Shown here: positions 1 to 11,989 of the stretch, piece by piece
Position numbering within the stretch: position 1 is the first letter of the stretch
Layout of the letters: each line of letters starts with the position of its first letter
Assembly (NCBI RefSeq): GCF_000247695.1
Contig: NW_004624843.1
Location: forward strand, 2,913,431 to 2,977,430
Length of the DNA: 64,000 nt
Direction: 5' to 3'
Source: Heterocephalus glaber
Lineage: Eukaryota > Chordata > Mammalia > Rodentia > Bathyergidae
The notes under the pieces: model-generated
What the model saw: the letters and a program-made list of their open reading frames with translations, nothing else
What the model was told of the DNA's origin: nothing
Databases searched by the model: none
Made by a program: the position numbers and the translations under genes

Positions 1-329
1 AAGATTTTTTTTTTTTTGCCACTTTACAACAAATACTGACTTTTCCACATTGTCACATAACATGTCGTCCTTATACCACTACTCTGTTTATGATTATTGA
101 TAGGATCGCTAAGAAGATACATACTTTCTCTCTGGGTCAGCTCTTGTATTTCTGAGCTGATGACCCTTAACATCGATACCTGGTTCTAAGATCACCTCAA
201 AACTCCCTTGGGCTCTACTCACTAGTCAGTTCCACAGCAACTTGGGTATTTTTAAGTATTTATTACTCCAGTAATCAAGTTGTAAAAAAATCTGCCCTAG
301 CTAGCTCTAAATACCATACACTGAGTGAA

Positions 330-495
330 CTGAACAATGGGAGTTCATCTCTCATTGTTCTGGGGGCTAAAGCTTGCCAGCCAGTTCCTAGTGAGGAATC
401 TCTTCCTAACCTATGGATAGTTTTATTTTTTCTGTGCTTTCACATGACAGAAAGAAAAGGAGAACAAGTTCTCTCTCATCTCTTCTTTAAAGAAC
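330..495 (-). mobile_element. MaLR-like LTR, left half (split by L1)
   Basis: On the minus strand this stretch resembles the 3' half of a mammalian-wide MaLR-type LTR, including the part around CTTTCACATGACAGAAAG and the end CTCTCATCTCTTCTTTAAAG. The remaining part of the same element resumes after the L1 insert, at about 1283. The outer boundary is approximate. Confidence 0.55.
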
Positions 496-1282
496 ACTAA
501 TCCTAATGGCTGCTATCAAGAAATCAACCAATAACAAATGCTGGCGGGGGTGTGGGAAGAAAGGAACCCTTCTCCATTGTTGGTGGGAGTGCAGACTGGT
601 GCAACCACTGTGGAAATCAGTATGGAGATACCCCAAAGAACTAGGACTAGAGGTCCCATTTGACCCAGCTAGTCCCCTGCTGGGTATCTTCCCCAAAGAA
701 TTAAAAGAATCATACCACAGTGATATATGTGCACACATGTTTATAGTGGCACAGTTTGTAATAGCTAAAGCTTGGAAATGGCCCAAGTGCCCATCAACTG
801 GAAACTGGATAAAGAAGATGTGGTTTTTTGGGTAAAATGGAGTACTACTCAGCCATAAAGAACGAGAAACTAGAGACATTTATAGCTAAATGGATGCATA
901 TTGAGGCAATACTCTTAAGTGAAATAAATAGGACACACATGTGTAGATACCAGATAGTTTCTCTAGTGTGAGAAACTGAAAGTGTAATTAAGGATTAAAA
1001 GGATTAATAATGAATAATTGATACTTTGAAATAGGAAATGCTTCAAAGGGGTAGGGGTGGCAGGAGGGGAAGGGGAAAGAGAAGAAGGGAAAGGAAAGAT
1101 TATGAGAAAAGAAAAAAATGGAAATGAAGTCTATGTAAATAGGGAAAGGTGGAGGGGGTGAAGGGTGCACAGGTAATGGGGAAAAAATGAGTACCAAGAT
1201 ACATCATGGACAGCTACAAGCACCCAGTGATGAATGTAAGCGTATTGATACCTAACATGTACCAATAAAAGAACTTAAGGAG
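496..1282 (+). mobile_element. L1 LINE 3' end, 5'-truncated
   Basis: This is the 3' end of an L1 element. The frame at 506-835 encodes the C-terminal part of ORF2 protein: a cysteine-rich segment (CWRGCGKKGTLLHCWWEC) and then LVQPLWKSVWR and DPASPLLGIFPKE, all typical of L1. The frame breaks after about 835, but the related motif (YYSAIKNEKLETFIAKWMHI) continues in another frame. A purine-rich G-tract-containing 3' UTR follows (about 1040-1180), and the element ends near ACCAATAAAAG and an A-rich tail. It lacks the endonuclease and reverse transcriptase regions, so it is a dead 5'-truncated copy. Confidence 0.93.
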
Positions 1283-1410
1283 AAAACAAAAAGAAGACCA
1301 ATCTTACAAGGAGGGCCCTGTCCTCATAATCTCATCAAAACCTAATTATTTCCAAAGGCCCCAGCTTAGGGGGTTTGGATTTCAACATTTGAATCTGGAA
1401 TGGGTAGAAG
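1283..1410 (-). mobile_element. MaLR-like LTR, right half
   Basis: The string CCTCATAATCTCATCAAAAC with CTAATTATTTCCAAAGGCCC is the reverse complement of a common MaLR-type LTR segment (GGGGCCTTTGG, then TAATTAGGTTTTGATGAG). Together with 330-495 it brackets the L1, so the L1 landed in an older LTR. Confidence 0.65.
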
Positions 1411-1854
1411 GCACAGTAAATCCGCAGCACGCTATCTCACACACACAACAGCAACAAGAAGAAAACAGCGTATTATAGATCTGATAACCTTTCAAATCAG
1501 TAGGAAAGAACTGGACAGAGAACGGTAGCTCAACCAGTGACCATATAGAAAAACATTAAATGAATTCCTACCTCCTGACTTACACAAGTATGAAGTATAA
1601 TGTGAAGGAGATTTCCATGTAGAAAATAAAAATGTGGAAACCAGAGAGCTCGGGAAATTGTTTCTTGCATTTTGAGTCAGGATGATTATTCAGGGAAAGA
1701 AGCAGGGAAAAGACATTCCTTTCTCCCACTTCAAATTTCTAACCAGGGCTTCCCCATTAGATGAAACCAGACAATGCTAGAGCAAGGGAGGCCAGGGGTG
1801 CCAACCTTCATTACAGAGAAGGCAGGAGAAAAGACCCTGCCCCTTATTATTATG

Positions 1855-2215
1855 AGTTGGATTGTGGCTCTCCTCATTCCCATGCTGAAGGTGAGACCCC
1901 AAGTGCCTCGGGTGTGGCAGTCTGCCAAACCAGGGCTATGGCAAATGTCAGTATTAAGATGGAGTCGTGCTGGGAGAGGTTGAGGCTCTACTCCAGTGGC
2001 AATGATGTCTTTATACAAAAGGGAAATTTGGACCCGGATACATGTACCAGGGAAATGCCATGGGAAGATGGGAATGACACTGTAGAAACCACGGGACGCC
2101 AAACATTTTCAGCAAACTACCAGAAGCCAGGAGCGGGCATGGCTTCTCACTGCCGCCGGAGGCAACCAACCCTGCCAACACTTTGATTTAGGACTTCTGG
2201 GCTGCAGAACTACAA
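1855..2215 (+). mobile_element. MaLR-type (MLT1/MST-like) LTR
   Basis: The segment has the usual order of MaLR LTR landmarks: TGAGTTGGATTGTGGCTC near the start, GATGTCTTTATAC followed by GGAAATTTGGACCCGGATAC in the middle, and AACCAACCCTGCCAACACTT then GACTTCTGGGCTGCAGAACT near the end. The usual AATAAA end is replaced by a pyrimidine-rich simple repeat. The open frames here (1731-2186) are by-products of the LTR. Confidence 0.75.
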
Positions 2216-2217
2216 GA

Positions 2218-2356
2218 CTCTCTTCTTCTCCTTCTGCTTTTCCTTTTCCTTCTCCTTCTCCTTCTCCTTCTCCCTCTTCCTCTTCCTCCTTTTTCTTCTA
2301 CCATTCTCTCTCTGTCTCTATGTCCCTCTTTCTCCTTTTCTTTTTCTCTTTTTTAT
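2218..2356 (+). repeat. Pyrimidine-rich simple repeat, (CTTCTC)n-like
   Basis: About 140 bp are almost purely C and T, with CTTCTC and CTCTTC units and interruptions. It abuts the LTR end and may have expanded from the LTR tail. Confidence 0.9.
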
Positions 2357-2589
2357 TACCTATCACAACACTCAGAACCACATATTAATAAAAAGTCCAA
2401 AAGATTTTTTTGGCATTCACCTTAACCTTATCCATTGATTCTCCTTCCCCCATACTCTCTCTTCTATTTTGTAAATGGTATAGTGTGTGCAACAGTAAGG
2501 AACTTCAAAATCCTTTGGGGAAACAAATAATTTATAATCAATTAAATATAAAAGACAAAGTCCAAATTGCACAAACAGCTGTCTCTAAG

Positions 2590-2822
2590 CAAAGTTGTCA
2601 TGGACTGTGGAGACAGAACGCCTGGGTTCAAACCCTACCACTTAGGACCCATGTGATTTTGTGTGTAGTGTGTACATTTTCTGGGTGGCCATGTCCCCAT
2701 GTGTGAGATGGAAGAAGATAATAGTGTTTCCCATAAGGTCACTTTCAGAATTAAATTCTTTACTGTATGTAATTTAGAACTCTGTCCAGCATGTAGGAAG
2801 TGCTATATAAGCACTGCTCATT
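2590..2822 (+). mobile_element. MIR SINE
   Basis: This carries the MIR core and flanks: GCCTGGGTTCAAACCCTACC, then a GTGATTTTGTG segment, ATGGAAGAAGATAATAG, and a 3' part with GTAGGAAGTGCTATATAAGC. It is an old, non-coding tRNA-derived SINE. Confidence 0.8.
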
Positions 2823-3122
2823 GTTAACACTATTAATGTTGGAAGTTCCATATCAAACTGCTCAGTACAAGACTCTGGTTTAGAAATAATGTCCATGGAA
2901 TCACATTGCTTGGGAAGAGCAAAAGGTTAATCGAGAATAGCAATTATCTGCTGTTTAAAGGGACTTTAGACACTATCGAGAACTGCCCTGTGTGTGGGAA
3001 TAAAGAATGTGACGTTCTGAAATGTTAGGAGAATTGTCTGGGTCTCCTGCCCCTAGGTGGTGGGGCATGTGAGTGAGTGGCCCCAGGTAGACATGCAGCA
3101 GACTACTGTAGTAAAAATATGG

Positions 3123-3245
3123 GATCTAGTCTGATGGAAAGAGCACTGGGTTTCCACACCAGACCCTATCACCAAGCACAGGGATCCTGTGCAATTCTTC
3201 TCTAGGTCTCCATCTGAGGAAAAAACAAACATCAAGCCATTTTCC
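3123..3245 (+). mobile_element. MIR SINE fragment
   Basis: Divergent MIR: TCTGATGGAAAGAGCACTGG, then a region corresponding to the anticodon and B-box side, and CTAGGTCTCCATCTGAGGAA, which matches the MIR segment usually ending CTCATCTGTAAAATGG. Moderate resemblance. Confidence 0.6.
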
Positions 3246-3687
3246 AAATCTTCCCTTAGTTCTCACAATTTGTAATTCTAGTCATTATTGTTCTCTTTGG
3301 GCACATGCCTGGAACTAAACTAGAAACATTTGCAACGTGGTGGAAACAGAGCTCCATAAAGTCAGAACAGAAGATTTAATGTTTCCTACATTGACTTTGA
3401 CCCTCCTCTGTACTCTTGCCCAATCTTCCGATGCAGAAATCTCTTTGAAGTCATTCTGACTCTGTTGATTAAGGAATCAGTTATTTAATCCCCTAGACTT
3501 TGATCCCTCACAGCCCAAGACTATTGCAAACAAATGAAACCTCTCTTCCACAGTCACCCACCATGCTTGAATGCAACCAGCAAAGCATGACATCCCACCA
3601 GCAAGCCACTGCTGCTTACTGAAACAAGTGGTGAACTTCAGGATGGTGATCCAAGACCACAGCCATCATTGCTTTAAAGCCAAGTCA

Positions 3688-3782
3688 TTAATGCATTCAG
3701 AAGATATTTATGGGTCCCTTCTACGTGGCAAGCATTGTGGTAGGCACTTAGGAAACTTACAATGTAACCATTTCTCATAAAG
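3688..3782 (-). mobile_element. L2 LINE 3' end
   Basis: The reverse complement of the L2 3' terminus is visible: ATTCAGAAGATATTTATGGG, then TGGCAAGCATTGTGGTAGGC. The family usually reads TTCAACAAATATTTATTGAG and GTGCCAGGCACTGT on this strand. Confidence 0.65.
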
Positions 3783-4159
3783 TAATTTTTCATAGTCATG
3801 CCAATAAAAGCACAATTATAACTATGATAAATGCATAGAAGAAAATGCTCATAGTCTTATGAGAGTGGGGTATAAGGTGGGATTTCTCAACACTCCTACA
3901 AAGGCTGGTGAAGCATTATCTATCTTGTGGAGTTTGAATTTAAGACTGAGACTAAGGGGGCTGGCACTGCTCCAGGGAGAAGGGACATGTGCAGAGGCCA
4001 TTGGTGTGAGAATAAAAGGAGCTACAGGATGAGTGGATATTGAGGCACAGAGAATGACATGGACTTTGGGTCAAACTCACTGTGAGTTTATTTAAAGATA
4101 GCCCTGTAAATGCAGGTTTCTTGGTCATATTAAGATTCAAGCTACCTCTGTTTCTCTTC

Positions 4160-4690
4160 CTCCATTTTCTCCATGTATCAGTCAGTGCTTGCTAGACAAA
4201 CAGATCTAATGCAAATATACAAATATATAAAAATTGAAAGATTGGCTAAAGTAGCCACCCACAGAGTCAGGTGTGGAAAAGTGGCAAAGGGCTGTCTGTG
4301 TGCTGGAGATCTGAAGGATCCAGTCAAAGGCCTGGAGCTCAACAAAGTGCTCTACGTGAGTCTGCATCAGGAGGTCAAAGAGTCTGCAGTAGGAGGCCGA
4401 AGAGCCTGTGCTGGAAGTCAGGAGAGGACGTCCACGGTGAAGGCGAAGACTGGAGCTCCTCCGAGGAAGCAGAGGGAAGCCTTTCTTTTTCGTGTCCCTT
4501 TTATTCCATTCCAGTGGAGAGCCCATTGGATGCTGTCACTCACACCCAGTAAGTCCCAGCACATCTTCAGTAAATCCCCTCAGCCAACCTGGAGCTACAC
4601 TGATCCAATTTAGCTGGGAGTTTCTTACTCCAGTGACAGTGAACTCCCACAGTCCCTCACACGGGAACAACTGCACGGTCTTGTTTCAGA
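4160..4690 (-). mobile_element. Ancient LTR-type repeat, reverse orientation
   Basis: The segment includes GATTGGCTAAAGTAGCCACC, GGAGAGGACGTCCACGGTGA, CTTTTATTCCATTCCAGTGG and AGAGCCCATTGGATGCTGTC, which I associate with a widespread eutherian repeat whose other end reads TTAATTTTGTGTGTCAACTTG. The related piece at 60925-61230 is in the forward orientation. The class is probably an ERVL-type LTR, but the family name is not certain. Three overlapping open frames here are repeat by-products. Confidence 0.55.
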
Positions 4691-4998
4691 TCTTTTACTT
4701 GGAAATGCATGAAATGATTGCCAGAAAACTTAACCAGAGGCTACTCATAATGGCTCTTTCCAAGCGCTCTTCCATTTCCTACTAAAAAGCTACTTTGATC
4801 ATGTAGTTACCATCATCACTAACTTAGGATATAGCCCAGTCATACTGATATGCATTTCCACAAATTACTTTTTTTCCAGATGGCGTATTTTCCATCAGAA
4901 ATAATTTTGTATATTACCTGCTGTTAGTGAATATCTCATACCATATTGTGTCTTCTGGAAAGAATTTTTACCAAGTTAGTTAGGAAACTAACTTCATG

Positions 4999-5043
4999 TT
5001 CTCTCTCTCGCCCTCTCCCTCTCCATCTCTCTTTCTCTCTCTT
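4999..5043 (+). repeat. (CT)n-rich simple repeat
   Basis: Interrupted CT dinucleotide tract of about 45 bp. Confidence 0.85.
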
Positions 5044-5131
5044 CAAAAATTCAAGAGCAATAGAAGTAATAAATAAATGAAACATTTACATTTATACATA
5101 CATGCACTGTATATAATTTCAATATGTATGG

Positions 5132-5148
5132 AATATATATATATATAA
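5132..5148 (+). repeat. (AT)n microsatellite
   Basis: A short perfect AT run of about eight units in AT-rich sequence. Confidence 0.85.
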
Positions 5149-5954
5149 TTTCCTGTGAAAAGAATTACATATTCCTTAAAAAATGGGGAAAATGTTAGAA
5201 GAAACAATCATTCTCTAATCACACCACCATGAGAAGGCCACTCTGGATATGGTGACTGGGAGTACTTCTTCCTTTCCTTTCCATTATAAACATGTTTCCT
5301 TGGATTATAATGAAGTTGCAATGAAGTTGCAAAACAAAATCAGAGTTATAATATTTATCCCTGGAGTAATAATCTGATTATAAACTGTAGCATCTTTTTT
5401 TAAGGTTGGAAAACCAAAGATAAAGTCATAAAAAGGAAACAATCCTAAAAACAGAGGTGCATTCTTCTATGATTTGCACAAAAATACTAATCATAGAAAG
5501 CTATACTAGGTCTTGAAAATGGTAGAGTTTTAAAAACTGAATAATAAAGTGTCACAATAAACCACATTTTTAGGGAAGTTATGAAGAATAGCATTTTGTC
5601 ATTCAAGGATGATTGCAGTAAATGCTACATTTGATTAAATGGCAGTGCATGAAACAACACATTTATAATAATGAAAAGGTCTGGAAAACAATCAAAGATC
5701 CAGTTGTTCAGATCCAACTACACTGAGCATAGTTTTAGTACTCTTCTCTTTGTGTGATCTAGTTAATTGAACAGCGACACTAGACATGGATTCACTAACT
5801 CACTCTCCCCTCCAGTTACTGATTCCTAGTGGGTTCTGCAATTTTATTATTGAATAGATAAGATGAGAAAATAACATTTTAAGGAAAACTAAAAAGAACA
5901 GCATCCACATTCTCAATAGTATACAGATAATCTCTGTTGTATCACAGAAGTGCC

Positions 5955-5959
5955 TCTTT

Positions 5960-5991
<32 letters not shown>

Positions 5992-6034
5992 TTCTTTCTC
6001 TTTTTTTCTTTCCTTCCTTCCTTCCTTCCTTCTT
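5955..6034 (+). repeat. (CTTT)n/(CCTT)n tract, tail of the adjacent SINE
   Basis: About 80 bp of CTTT units changing to CCTT units. On the minus strand this is an AAAG/AAGG-rich stretch directly after the SINE at 6036-6212, so it is most likely that element's expanded A-rich tail. Confidence 0.85.
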
Positions 6035-6035
6035 T

Positions 6036-6212
6036 GTGGTACTAAAAGTAAAATCGAGGGTCTTTGCACTGAGCTACACCCCCAGATCTTTTTCAGTTCT
6101 CATTCTGAGACAGGGTCTTGCCAAATCACCAGACTGGGCTTGAATTTGTGATCTTCCTTCCTCAGCTACTCAGAGTGCTGGGGCTACAAGCATGTGTCAC
6201 AACTAGCCCAAA
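6036..6212 (-). mobile_element. B1-dID composite SINE (sciurid MEN-like)
   Basis: Read on the minus strand the element begins with a 7SL-derived B1 part (complement of GTGCTGGGGCTACAAGCATG and GAGACAGGGTCTTGCC on the plus strand) and ends with a tRNA-derived ID-like part (complement of CACTGAGCTACACCCCCAG). This B1 plus ID fusion is characteristic of squirrel-family SINEs. Its tail is the CTTT-rich tract at 5955-6034. Confidence 0.8.
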
Positions 6213-6654
6213 CCCCCTTCATACAAATAATTTAGAAGGGCCATGTTCAATTTTAGTCTAGCTTTGTGTAAAGTGTGAGAAATAAATCTGAGTCTCAACA
6301 TTATCTGAAAAGTGGGTTGAATACCACACGATATTAAAACAGGGAATCGATGCCAAGGTATTATTTGGCTTGCTAAGTTTCTTTTTTGTCCTTCCTTGAG
6401 GAATGATAGATTTGAAATGGGCTCCAAGTTGTATTTTACTTTACCAAGAAGAAAGACGATGCCCAGACAGACATGGCTTAGAAGAGATCCAGAGCCAGAA
6501 GCATCTTCCTGGCTTACCTGGACTGAGTGCCCTGTGCCACATTCTGGCCAGGAGCCTTAACTCCCATGAGAGGCTGGTAAGGTATCATTCTCAGGGGTTG
6601 GACCACCTCCCTAGAGTGGATGTTTAGCAAAAAAAAAAAAAATTAACCTTTCTA

Positions 6655-6785
6655 GATGTATTTCATTCAACTACAAAATAAGGAGAATGATAGTTTCCCC
6701 TGCCTAGGGTCTTTGTGAAACATAAAATTAGAGACAGTAAAAAGCTTGACGTCTGATACATGGTAAGCACGTAGTAATTGTTTCC
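6655..6785 (+). mobile_element. MIR SINE, 3' part
   Basis: ACAAAATAAGGAGAATGATAG, a TGTGAAACATAAAATTA segment and TGATACATGGTAAGCACGTA match the 3' half of MIR (AAATGGGGATAATA, then GCCTGGCACATAGTAAGC). Confidence 0.7.
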
Positions 6786-7159
6786 TTCTCATCTAAATCT
6801 TAACATGATCTCTGCTTAACATTTGCTTTCCAGGCCACATGGAGGGAGAGAAGAGTTGAAATGTACGTCGTGGTAATCCCAGGGTGTCAGGGAAGGGACC
6901 TGAGAGCAGCTCCAGTGGAAATGCTCCATGAGGAGGAGTTCTGATTCAAATGACCTCGCTGTGGTGTTGCTAGCAGCACAAGGAGGGTGAAGCTATGAAA
7001 AGTTACCAAATGCTGGCCCAGCAGCAACTGGCGAGAGAGGTGCTGTGTTCTCTGGTCTCATCTGGACAGAGCTGATCTGTTGGAAATGTCACCTAGGAGA
7101 TGGAGAGGTCACAGGAAGGAGGTCATGGGTGAGGCTAACTGGGTTTTCTATGGATAGCG

Positions 7160-7375
7160 TAGATGAGTCATAGCCTTTGGAATCAGAGTGTTCTGAGTTC
7201 AGTCCCAGCTCTGCTGCTTAGTTGTCATGGACTTCAGCCAACTTCCTTAAGCTTCTCGACATCAACTCTTCATACATGAGTGAGAAATATCCTACTACAT
7301 AGAGTTCTGCTTGCATTAAATGAAATGATGTGTTTAAAGAGTTATGCACTTGGCATATGCTGAAAAGCGTTTGCT
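7160..7375 (+). mobile_element. MIR SINE, near full length
   Basis: Landmarks in order are GCCTTTGGAATCAGAGTGTT, GTTCAGTCCCAGCTCTGCTG, a TTAGTTGTCATGGACTTCAG segment, CTTCCTTAAGCTTCTCGAC and GCATTAAATGAAATGATGTG. This is the standard MIR order. Confidence 0.85.
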
Positions 7376-8764
7376 CTTAATATTTTGATTCTCTTAAAAG
7401 TCTCTCTCACACTAGCCTCATGCCCCAGTCAAGTCCAATGGCCTACCTCTTCTATCATGTGAGGTGTGAGTGAAGGAAACAGCCTATCAATCACCATCTT
7501 GCATCTGAGGACCCATGCAGGCACATGTCCAGAGAAGCCCTGCAAAAATATTTTTCTCAATTACCTTACAAAATATATTCTGAGCCTAGAAAATGTTACT
7601 CCAAATCCCATATTTTTAAGTACTTCCTGAGACAGCCAGCAATAGAGTTTAGATATAGTATAGAGTCACTGGGATTTGCCTAAAAACAAAGAGACTGACT
7701 TTAGCACTTCCAAATTATTAAGTTGAAAGGAACTGCAAAGCTCATTAATTTTTCAGAGAGAAGGTTAGAAGAAAAAGTTTTGTAAATCCTCTTCAGAAGC
7801 TTAATGAGGAGGAGGGGAAAAGACAATTCATTAAATGAAAAAAAAGAAAACGTTAAGCAGAATCTAACAAAGTCTGACCTTTCAGAGAAAGAATTGAATA
7901 ATCAGTCTAGAAAGTATTTTGTAGTAATAAATTCTCCCAGCTCTACAGACGTTCTTGGGTTGCTGGCCAGTGGAATGCCAGTGTGGGCTTATCTGAACCG
8001 AGCGGCATTGAAGCTGTTTTTTAAATGCTGGCGAAAGATGCTCTTCCTCAGTGAGGCAGAAGAGTACGATTCTTCGCTGTGGTGTGGAGTGAGCCACAAC
8101 CACATGACCTAGATCTGCAAATGCAGCAAGGCACTGCAACCCCTACATTATTGGCAAATCCCACATTCTGGCCTTCAAAGACTTTTTCTCTGTGATGTGG
8201 AGATTTTAGTTGGATCATATTGAGATACTTGGAAAGCATCAGTTCCCCCCTCAAAACAACAAGGGTACCACCAGGGGAATTGGCTTAGACTCGACTTGGC
8301 TCAGTCTGGAACCTTTGCCTCAAAGAGCTGGCTAAGGGTGTCACACAGAGAAAGGACCATCCTGCTGCTTTCTGCTGTATTTCTTAAATTCTCTGTTTTT
8401 CCCTCACAACCTCATCTTTCTCAGCAAACATCCCAAATCAATGATAATCTGACATGAATGTCATAAAAGGAAATGAAAGATGAGAAGGGGACTATCAATA
8501 CCTTGCTCTCACCCCTCAAGTCAACAAAACTTTCAGACAATAACGTTTTGGTGTTTAAACCACCATTTGGTTACACAACCCTTGCAAACTGATACATTTG
8601 TGTACCTGAGGGAGTTGCTCATGTTCAACATTCCACTCCTTAAACAAGCACTTAGGAGTCCTTTCTGTGCATTATCCCTTAGATGAGCTCTGTGATGAGG
8701 GAGGGTGAGGCTGTGGCTCTTAGCCTCTTGGGCTCTGCCACCCAACACAGTTACCACTGACCTT

Positions 8765-9035
8765 ATCAGCTACTGAGCACTTGAGGTGCTATATAGAATG
8801 CAAAATATATATTAGATTGCAAAGACCATATAAAAAGAATAAAGTGTCTCATTAGTACACTCTATGTTTTGTTTGGAAATGATAATATTATTGATATTGT
8901 GGGTTAAATAAAGCACAGTATTAAAATTAATTTCACCGATGTCTATTTAAAATATTCAATTCAGCTACTGGAAAATTTTTAATTATACACGTGGATGACA
9001 ACATATGGCTATTGGAGCCTGGAGCTCTTGGGCAG
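8765..9035 (+). mobile_element. Ancient hAT-type DNA transposon relic
   Basis: CTACTGAGCACTTGAGGTGC near one end and GACAACATATGGCTATTGGA near the other resemble the palindrome-related ends of a common eutherian hAT family (GTGGCTATTGAGCACTTGAA). Between them are GTGGGTTAAATAAAGC and TTAAAATTAATTTCACC, also seen in those elements. No transposase is present. The family name is not certain. Confidence 0.6.
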
Positions 9036-9319
9036 GCCTGGAGTAGACTCAGCAGTAAGTTAACAGGTTACGCTAAAGCAACTGTAGCTAGGTCTTCACA
9101 GGCTATTGGAATTTGAGAATAGGAGCCATTGGCAAGTTGGGAGCATTATGTGATAGAGGAGCAAGTATGCCAAGGCCAACTTAGGCCTTCTTGGGAAATT
9201 GCAAGGAACTATGTAGACTCTCCAGCAGGTCCCAATGGAGGAGTGTGAGGAGGCAATGAAAAACCAACAATAGCTTCATTGTATGAATGCTCCAAAGCCA
9301 AGAGCTGACCCCTGGCCCA

Positions 9320-9470
9320 GATTCTTCACATATATCTGTTCCTTTAATTCTCACTGCCCTTGCAAAGGCACCTATTATACCCACTTTAAGACAAGGACAC
9401 TGAAGCCTGAGACGTTAACTTCTTTACTCACAGCAGCACAGAATAGGGCTTGGATAGCAGAAGAGAGCCC
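9320..9470 (-). mobile_element. MIR SINE, reverse orientation
   Basis: ATTATACCCACTTTAAGACA, then AAGGACACTGAAGCCTGAGA and a short segment equivalent to TCACACAGCTAGT, are the reverse complement of the MIR 3' half. Confidence 0.6.
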
Positions 9471-11989
9471 ACTTGTGAAAAAGCTTGTATATCAGAATTA
9501 AAATATAAAATTAAGGGAAGAGGGCAGGAAGATGCTAATTCATTATTCTTGCAGATGATAAGGTGGCCATGAAATATTTTGGGCAAAAGGCTGAGTTGTC
9601 ACATTTGGATTTAGAACAACAGAAGCTCTGGTAGTGGAGGAGAGTGACAGGGTTAGAGGTTGTGTGTTCAGGTTCCGGGCTTTGATGTGGAAGATTAACT
9701 GGACAGTCTCCTGTGACTGCAGCTCTTTAGGAGGCATTCTACAGACAAAAGTCAAATTCAGATGTCTGGAAGTGGACAGAGTTGGTCCAACTGAAACCAG
9801 TGTGGAACCTGGGCCTCTTTCTTGCTTTCTTCAGAAGTGGCTGCTGTCTGACATTAGCCCATCCTGGCCAGGACACTTGAAGAGCTGGGAAAGCCCGGGT
9901 CAGCAGCAGGGTTGAGACCAGAAGAAGAAATAAATGAGACATCTGCCTTGGAGCCCCACCTCTGGGAATGAGCAATTAAAGGAGTGGATGTGAGTGAAAA
10001 TCTAGCCAGGCTTTATCTTTGGCTCCCAGGGCTTTCTGGCATGGGCTTTAAAATGTACATCTCTGGGGTCCTCTGGAAGTATTTCTATCTTATTTTCTGA
10101 ATTCTGTCTTATTTCTAACATGTGGGTTGTGTCATACCTTTCTCTCAAGAGTAATAGAGGAGAAATACCTCTAAGGAAACGATTTGATTCTTAAAAAGCA
10201 ATTCTTCATACAATAGCACTTATCATGTGATGAATCGGGGCTCACAATGGTTTTAATTCTGAGATTCGAAGTTGGGCAACCACTGCCATCAGATGAGATG
10301 GGTCTTCTCCAGAAGATGACCTCATAGCCACTAACGGCCCCACAGAGGTCACTGGAGAACCCTCTTCTGGTTTCTGAAGCATGTGGTGTAATGAAGTATC
10401 CAGGTTTTGATGTTCTCGTCTTCTGAACTTGAATTCCTATTCTGTTGTCAACAGGCTGACCTTTGACAAATGTCTTCTTTCAGCCAGAGACATCATATTC
10501 TCTTAAACACAGACCTCCCTTGGGAGAGTGCCTGGCATAGTTTGTGTAGTCAAAATGTTAACTCCCCTCCTGTGGCTGTCTCCTTAAGCATAGACCATAC
10601 AGTGTAAGAATGGGCAGTAATAGAAGAGAAAAATGATCGACAAGTGATCATATTTAGGAAAATGGTGCCGATATTAACCAAAACCACCCACCCATACATG
10701 CAAAAATCTAAGTTAGGGGTAAAACTCATGACTGCTATGTTTAAGGTGAATTGTGATCATCGTACACCCTGTGGGCAGAAGGCGCTTCTCTTAGATGGTG
10801 GACTGCAAAATATTCCTGTCCCCTGGGTGACGCTTTGCTCTAGGAGACTGAGCTAATTTCCAACAGTCACTTGTCTCTGTTCACCACAGAGCCCTGGGCA
10901 GGGTGAACACAAGGCGGGTAGAGTCCTCCTTGGAATCTCAAACAGACACAGTTCAGACAGAGCTAATCCTGTTTTCAGATTGGCAGTGGGTTGGTCAGTG
11001 CAATGACAAGTACATTCATAGACCTGAAAAACTGCACAACATTGAACTTTAAATACAAATAAGACCACTACAAATACTTGTCACAACTGACTTGCTACAT
11101 GTTCTTGGTAAGTTAATGAGTTCCTTAAGGTGATGTACAACAATATTGGGTCTTGATAATTTAAGGAAAAAAGACGAGTAGCAAAGAGAAAACTGTTAAA
11201 GCTTGAAGACTGGAAAAATAATTGTAGCTCTTTTTCTATGAAAAGCGGTAGGACTGAAATCATTTTTAGTTTTTATTTTTGGGTTAACAAAATTAAACAT
11301 TTGTACTAACTAAAGGGACAGATTTATATAAATGATGAACTTTTTAAAAAAAGAAGTTCTAATGCTTTAAATGCTCTAAATTCTAGGATTGTGTTAACCA
11401 TATGTCGCTTAGTGAAAAAACCACTTTAATAAAGAAGGAAGAATAGTGTGGAATGAGCATTTCAAATATGAAATTTTAGCTATGCCAACTTCTACTTATG
11501 CTGAAATTACTCATATCTAATAAATTGCTTTTTTATTATGTGGAAACAATGTTTTCCTTGAGTAGGCAGCAATTCCAGTAACCCCGTTATTCATACTATT
11601 TATTTATTAAAAATAAGCATAAAATTTAAATTTTTCAAGGCTAAAATCATAAACTCCAAATTAGTATAAATTAGTAAGATTTTACTGTAGCAATTTCTAA
11701 ATGATAGTAGTAAATTTTAGGAAAAGCTATTGAAATTAAAATGGGAGAAGCAATAAGATAATTTGGAAAATGCCGAATTAAAGGTCTAGTTCCATCCCAG
11801 ACCTCCTAATTAAGATGTTTCTATATCTATATTAGCATCTAAATGAAAATAATCCAATTATGGACATAATGAAATTTGTCAGATTTTGGTTTTTGTGCAA
11901 AATTGGAATCAGAATCACGATGTTCAGACCTTCAATGAGCCTTACTCTTCACTGATACTAAATTTACATTAAAAAGTGAACATGGATAT

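Noticed and set aside
506..835. 109-codon open frame with a cysteine-rich segment
   Set aside because: It is the remnant of L1 ORF2 C-terminus, without reverse transcriptase or endonuclease, in a dead 5'-truncated copy.
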